Below are positions 7,715 through 9,862 of a stretch of 9,862 nucleotides of DNA, one piece after another. The position numbers and the translations under genes are program-made. This DNA comes from Pseudomonadota bacterium (GTDB lineage: Bacteria > Pseudomonadota > Gammaproteobacteria > Pseudomonadales > UBA5518). Below the pieces are notes generated by a model. The model searched no databases. It was not told where the DNA came from and saw only the letters and a program-made list of their open reading frames with translations. Each line of letters starts with the position of its first letter. The first letter of the stretch is position 1. The stretch lies in assembly GCA_022705125.1 (NCBI GenBank), contig JAKJFB010000080.1, positions 1-9,862 on the forward strand, read 5' to 3'.

Positions 7715-8033
7715 GGGGCGCGCCCTTGCGATTCAGAAGCTTGACGGCTTCCACGAAGGTCACATCCAGGAGGTGAATCGCCAAGTCGATGGCGCCGCCT
7801 CCGCCATGCCTCGCACGCGTGTCGTACCACTTGGGACCCGTGGTCACGATCTCGAAATCGCCGCGGCGAGTGCACAGGTGCCAGCGCTGGCTCTGGTCGT
7901 CCTTGACCGGCAGAAACGTCGGGTCAGCCTTGACGTGGGTGGCCAGCAGCGCGAGCGCGTCGCAGGCCGGCATTTGGCGAAGCCTTGTCAACGTCGAGGC
8001 ACTGAACGAACTGCGTAGTCGGCGCGCGACCAT
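7671..8033 (-). CDS. CHC2/primase-like single-domain protein at the head of the recombinase operon, 120 aa
   Basis: The first gene of the leftward operon has a good ribosome binding site (GGAGG, 8 bases before the ATG). The central part reads WHLCTRRGDFEIVTTG, then KWYDTRARHGGGGAIDLAIH (69-88) and VTFVEAVKLLNRK. This pattern (short strands, a glycine run, AIDL, then a helix with EAVKLL) is that of the N-terminal CHC2/DUF3991-type domain of primase-toprim proteins on plasmids and integrative elements. The zinc ligands of true CHC2 fingers are absent (only C24 and C54), and no toprim or helicase region follows, so it is either a stand-alone domain or a truncated primase. The last 15 codons overlap ginA in another frame, so translation of the two is probably coupled. 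A role in DNA binding or element replication is only inferred. Confidence 0.65.
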   Translation of the reverse strand: MVARRLRSSFSASTLTRLRQMPACDALALLATHVKADPTFLPVKDDQSQRWHLCTRRGDFEIVTTGPKWYDTRARHGGGGAIDLAIHLLDVTFVEAVKLLNRKGAPHGADHPQGLAADPR

Positions 8034-8059
8034 CTCCGCAACCTCCCGTGGCGTTGCTC

Positions 8060-8124
8060 AAAAAAAAAAGGCGCGGGACGCGGCGGGGCTACTCGCCTCT
8101 GAGAGAGGCCCGGGCTACCCGGGC
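8060..8124 (-). promoter_or_regulatory. Operon leader with two adjacent hairpins and a T10 run (possible attenuator or recombinase-binding region)
   Basis: Upstream of the primase-like gene the transcribed strand carries two inverted repeats. One is GCCCGGG-TAG-CCCGGGC (8124-8108), a perfect 7-bp stem. The other is GCCTCT-CTC-AGAGGC (8109-8095), a perfect 6-bp stem sharing two bases with the first. About 25 GC-rich bases then lead to a run of ten T (8069-8060), 26 bases before the start codon. The stems plus U10 suggest a leader terminator, either to attenuate the operon or to block transcription entering from outside. The last GC-rich stretch forms only a weak stem (GGCG/CGCC), so classical intrinsic termination is uncertain. 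Inverted repeats this close to the element edge could instead be recombinase-binding sites. Confidence 0.45.
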
Positions 8125-8132
8125 GTGAGATC

Positions 8133-8161
8133 ACTGTAGGCCGGTTGGCCGCTCAGTCCAA
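8133..8161 (-). promoter_or_regulatory. Possible promoter of the recombinase operon
   Basis: Read leftward, TTGGAC (8161-8156) and TACAGT (8138-8133) are separated by exactly 17 bases, placing the transcript start just ahead of the leader hairpins. The -35 box matches consensus at three of six positions and the -10 box at four of six. The spacer contains GGCC-AACC-GGCC, which might bind a regulator. It is the best sigma70-like pair in 8034-8190 on this strand, but still weak. Confidence 0.35.
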
Positions 8162-8166
8162 GGGCG

Positions 8167-8193
8167 TTGACACTCGCGAATGCAACCTAACAT
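8167..8193 (+). promoter_or_regulatory. Perfect TTGACA box pointing out of the element edge
   Basis: TTGACA at 8167-8172 is a full -35 consensus on the + strand. TAACAT (8188-8193) follows with a short 15-base spacer and matches the -10 consensus at four of six positions. If active it would read outward into the broken sbcC-like gene, with the first in-frame ATG (8206) almost at the transcript start. No ribosome binding site precedes that ATG. The spacer is too short for a confident call. Confidence 0.2.
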
Positions 8194-9862
8194 CCGTACC
8201 TGACGATGCCGTCACGAGCAGCCGTCGCAGGCCCCGGCGGCTTCTCGTACTACGACCATGTCTGCCTGCCGGAGAGCGAGAAGGACCTGACCTGGGCTCA
8301 CGCTGGCCGCAGCTACCGGTCGCAGGTTGTCGTCCGCACCAACGGCCGGCGCAAGACCGAAGCCTTCCTGTTCGTGCTCGCCGACGATGGCGCATGGAAG
8401 CCCGTGGTGCTGGACGACGGCACCGTGTCAGACGGCAAGGTGGACACCTATACCCGCTGTGTCGAGGCCATCTGCGGCAGTGCCGACACGTTCTTCACCT
8501 CCGTGTTCTCGGCGCAAGGCAAGCGGCAGCTGAGCGCCTACCGCAACGGCGAGATCAAGACCCTGCTGGCCGACCTGCTGGGGCAGGAAGCGATACGGAC
8601 GCAGGGACTGCGGGCGGCAGAGACAGCGCGCTTGTTCAAGGCCAGCCTCGGCGCCATGCGACAGGAGTCGGCCGGCGTGGACGAAGAGGCGCTCCGCATT
8701 GCGAACGAGCGGGGCCGACTGCAGGGAGCCGGGGAACGCGTGGCCCGGCGCCTCTCTGAGCGACAGGCGGCGCAGGCAACCCTTGAAGTCGTGCGACAGC
8801 AGCAGGCGCAACTGCTGGCCGAGCAGGACCAGTCGCGAAGCACCGAAGCGCGCCGCTCGCAGTTGCAGGGCGAGTGTGTTGCCGCCAACCAGTCCAGCGT
8901 CCAGGCCATCGAGGCGCTGAAGGCGCAGGACCGGGGCGAGCAGCAGCGGCTGGATCGCCTGCAGCAGCGCGTCGCGCACCGCACTTCGCAGGAACGCAGC
9001 CGCTGGAGCGCGCTGCAGGATCGCCGATGCAAGTATCTCGACGCCCTGAAGCAGGCGGCGGCCATGCGGCGTGCCGAGAGGCGCCTGCCGCTGGCCGAGA
9101 TCGTCCTCGCGGCACGGGCCGCAAGGGTGACCACCTGGCGCCGGCAGGTTCAGTGCCTGACCGAGTGCCAGGGCGCCGTTCGCACGGCCGAACAGAAGCT
9201 CGCGGCGACCCTGCGCGAGGCGGGGCAGGCAGCGATCAGGGCGGACGACCTGGCGCGTCGCTTCGGTCTGACGAATGCCGTGCCCTGCGCCGGAACCGAC
9301 CTGCAGGGGCAATGCCAACTGCTGGGTGATGCGCGCGAGGCCAGTACCTTGATCCCGAGCGCCCAGGCCGCGATGGCCCGCCTGGCGCGCGAGAAGGCAT
9401 CGATCGACGCGGAACTGGCGACGCTGCGGTCGCAACGGGAGGCGCTGTCCGGCGCGCCAATGACCCTGTCACGGGTCGAAGTCAAATGTGAACGCGCTCG
9501 CGCACGGGCCACACGGCTCGCGCAATGGTCCGCCAAGTCCACCGAGATTGCACAGGCGCGTGCAGCCCTGACCGAGATCGACCAGGAACTGGCTGTGGCT
9601 GCATCGCCCGGTGCAGCCGATGGGCAACCCGTGGAGACGACCGAGGAACACGCGGAGCGCCACCAGATCGGCGCCACGCGGCAGCAGATCGCCAACCAGA
9701 TCGAGCAGCAGTCGCACCAACTTCGCGCCACGCTGGACCGACTGCATGCGGCGCTGGGCACCATGCCCGCTGCCTTTGATGTGCAGAGACTGACCGCAGC
9801 GAAGTCGGCCATGGACCAGGCGGCGCGCGCGGCGGTTGCAGCCGAAAGGACTCACCTGGACG
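8191..9862 (+). pseudogene. Second SbcC-like ATPase gene, 5'-truncated (P-loop missing), runs off the right edge
   Basis: This frame is open from 8191 to the window end, with a stop codon at 8188. The first recognisable residues are HPYLTMPSRA, then a segment with GGFSYYDHV. In SbcC-like ATPases of this type I recall the P-loop (GPNGAGKTT-like, ending LDNLHPY) directly before that point. Here it is absent, so ATP binding by this copy should be lost. The Q-loop (SAQGKRQL) is present, Q104 counted from the Met at 8206. A coiled coil follows with C361 and C370 (PCAGTDLQGQC) at its centre, the same C-X8-C as the first copy. The two genes match at 50 of the first 58 aligned residues (starting at bases 2 and 8416) and then diverge through the coiled coils, so this is an older paralogue. 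The C-terminal lobe lies outside the window. No ribosome binding site precedes the ATG at 8206, which is probably an internal codon. It is read as a gene severed by the adjacent element. Confidence 0.75.
8488..8508 (+). repeat. Identical 21-base segment shared by the two sbcC-like genes (right copy)
   Basis: This is the partner of 74-94, in the same orientation and 8414 bases away. The reading frames align, so exchange between the copies would keep the ATPase frame open. Confidence 0.85.

Larger units (their letters stand above)
2130..8190 (-). mobile_element. GInt-type (three-integrase, Tn554-like) integrative element; left end uncertain
   Basis: Three different tyrosine recombinases of about 396, 579 and 627 residues, plus a small HTH coiled-coil protein, lie in one coupled operon. 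This is the defining gene set of GInts (ginABCD) and resembles tnpABC of Tn554. The right boundary is fixed near 8182-8190 because recognisable sbcC-like coding sequence resumes at 8191. The left boundary is not resolved. It could be just past 2065, which gives a minimal element of about 6 kb, or far to the left of the window, since GInts can carry cargo beyond the operon. I could not find matching direct repeats or long terminal inverted repeats at the two candidate ends. Confidence 0.7.

Noticed and set aside
8034..8206. tRNA or tmRNA gene 3' end as attachment site
   Set aside because: No cloverleaf or CCA-ended arm is visible; the junction is in protein-coding sequence.
8145..8759. 204-codon + ORF across the element edge
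   Set aside because: After 8191 it is out of frame with the ATPase coding sequence and becomes Arg/Pro/Gly-rich. Its first residues were used only to place the junction.
1..9862. CRISPR array or short tandem repeats
   Set aside because: No regularly spaced repeats were seen on either strand.

Overview
This is a GC-rich accessory region, probably from a proteobacterium (Gamma- or Betaproteobacteria). That guess rests on base composition, GC-ending codons and gene families; nothing in the window fixes the taxon. It contains two related SbcC/Rad50-like ATPase genes on the + strand. Between them lies a leftward (- strand) operon encoding three different tyrosine recombinases and their small partner protein.

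Layout. (1) Bases 2-2065 (+) hold the C-terminal ~690 residues of an SbcC-like ATPase; its start lies left of the window. (2) Bases 2066-2477 hold a hairpin between convergent genes, a 76-residue hypothetical gene (-) with a strong ribosome binding site, and weak signals. (3) Bases 2478-8033 (-), read right to left, hold a 120-residue CHC2/primase-like single-domain protein, then GinA-, GinB-, GinC- and GinD-like proteins. These genes overlap or lie within 10 bases of one another, so they look like one translationally coupled operon. The order and sizes match the ginABCD core of GInts (genomic islands with three integrases) and resemble the TnpA/TnpB/TnpC set of Tn554. (4) Bases 8034-8190 hold the leader and right edge of the element, with two adjacent hairpins, a run of ten T on the transcribed strand and a possible promoter. 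(5) Bases 8191-9862 (+) hold a second, diverged SbcC-like gene. It begins abruptly just after the point where the P-loop (Walker A) segment should be, and runs off the right edge.

Interpretation. The element appears to have integrated into, or just after, the P-loop coding region of the second sbcC-like gene, leaving it without a nucleotide-binding P-loop. The missing 5' piece is not in the 64 bases after the first sbcC-like gene. Either it was deleted, or the left end of the element lies outside the window and the first sbcC-like gene is cargo of an element that broke its own paralogue. The most notable points are this sbcC / three-recombinase / broken sbcC arrangement, the primase-like gene fused to the head of the operon by a 44-base overlap, the second recombinase with a non-standard active site, and the C-X8-C centre of both ATPases in place of the usual CxxC zinc hook. 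Family names come from reading motifs; no database search was possible.
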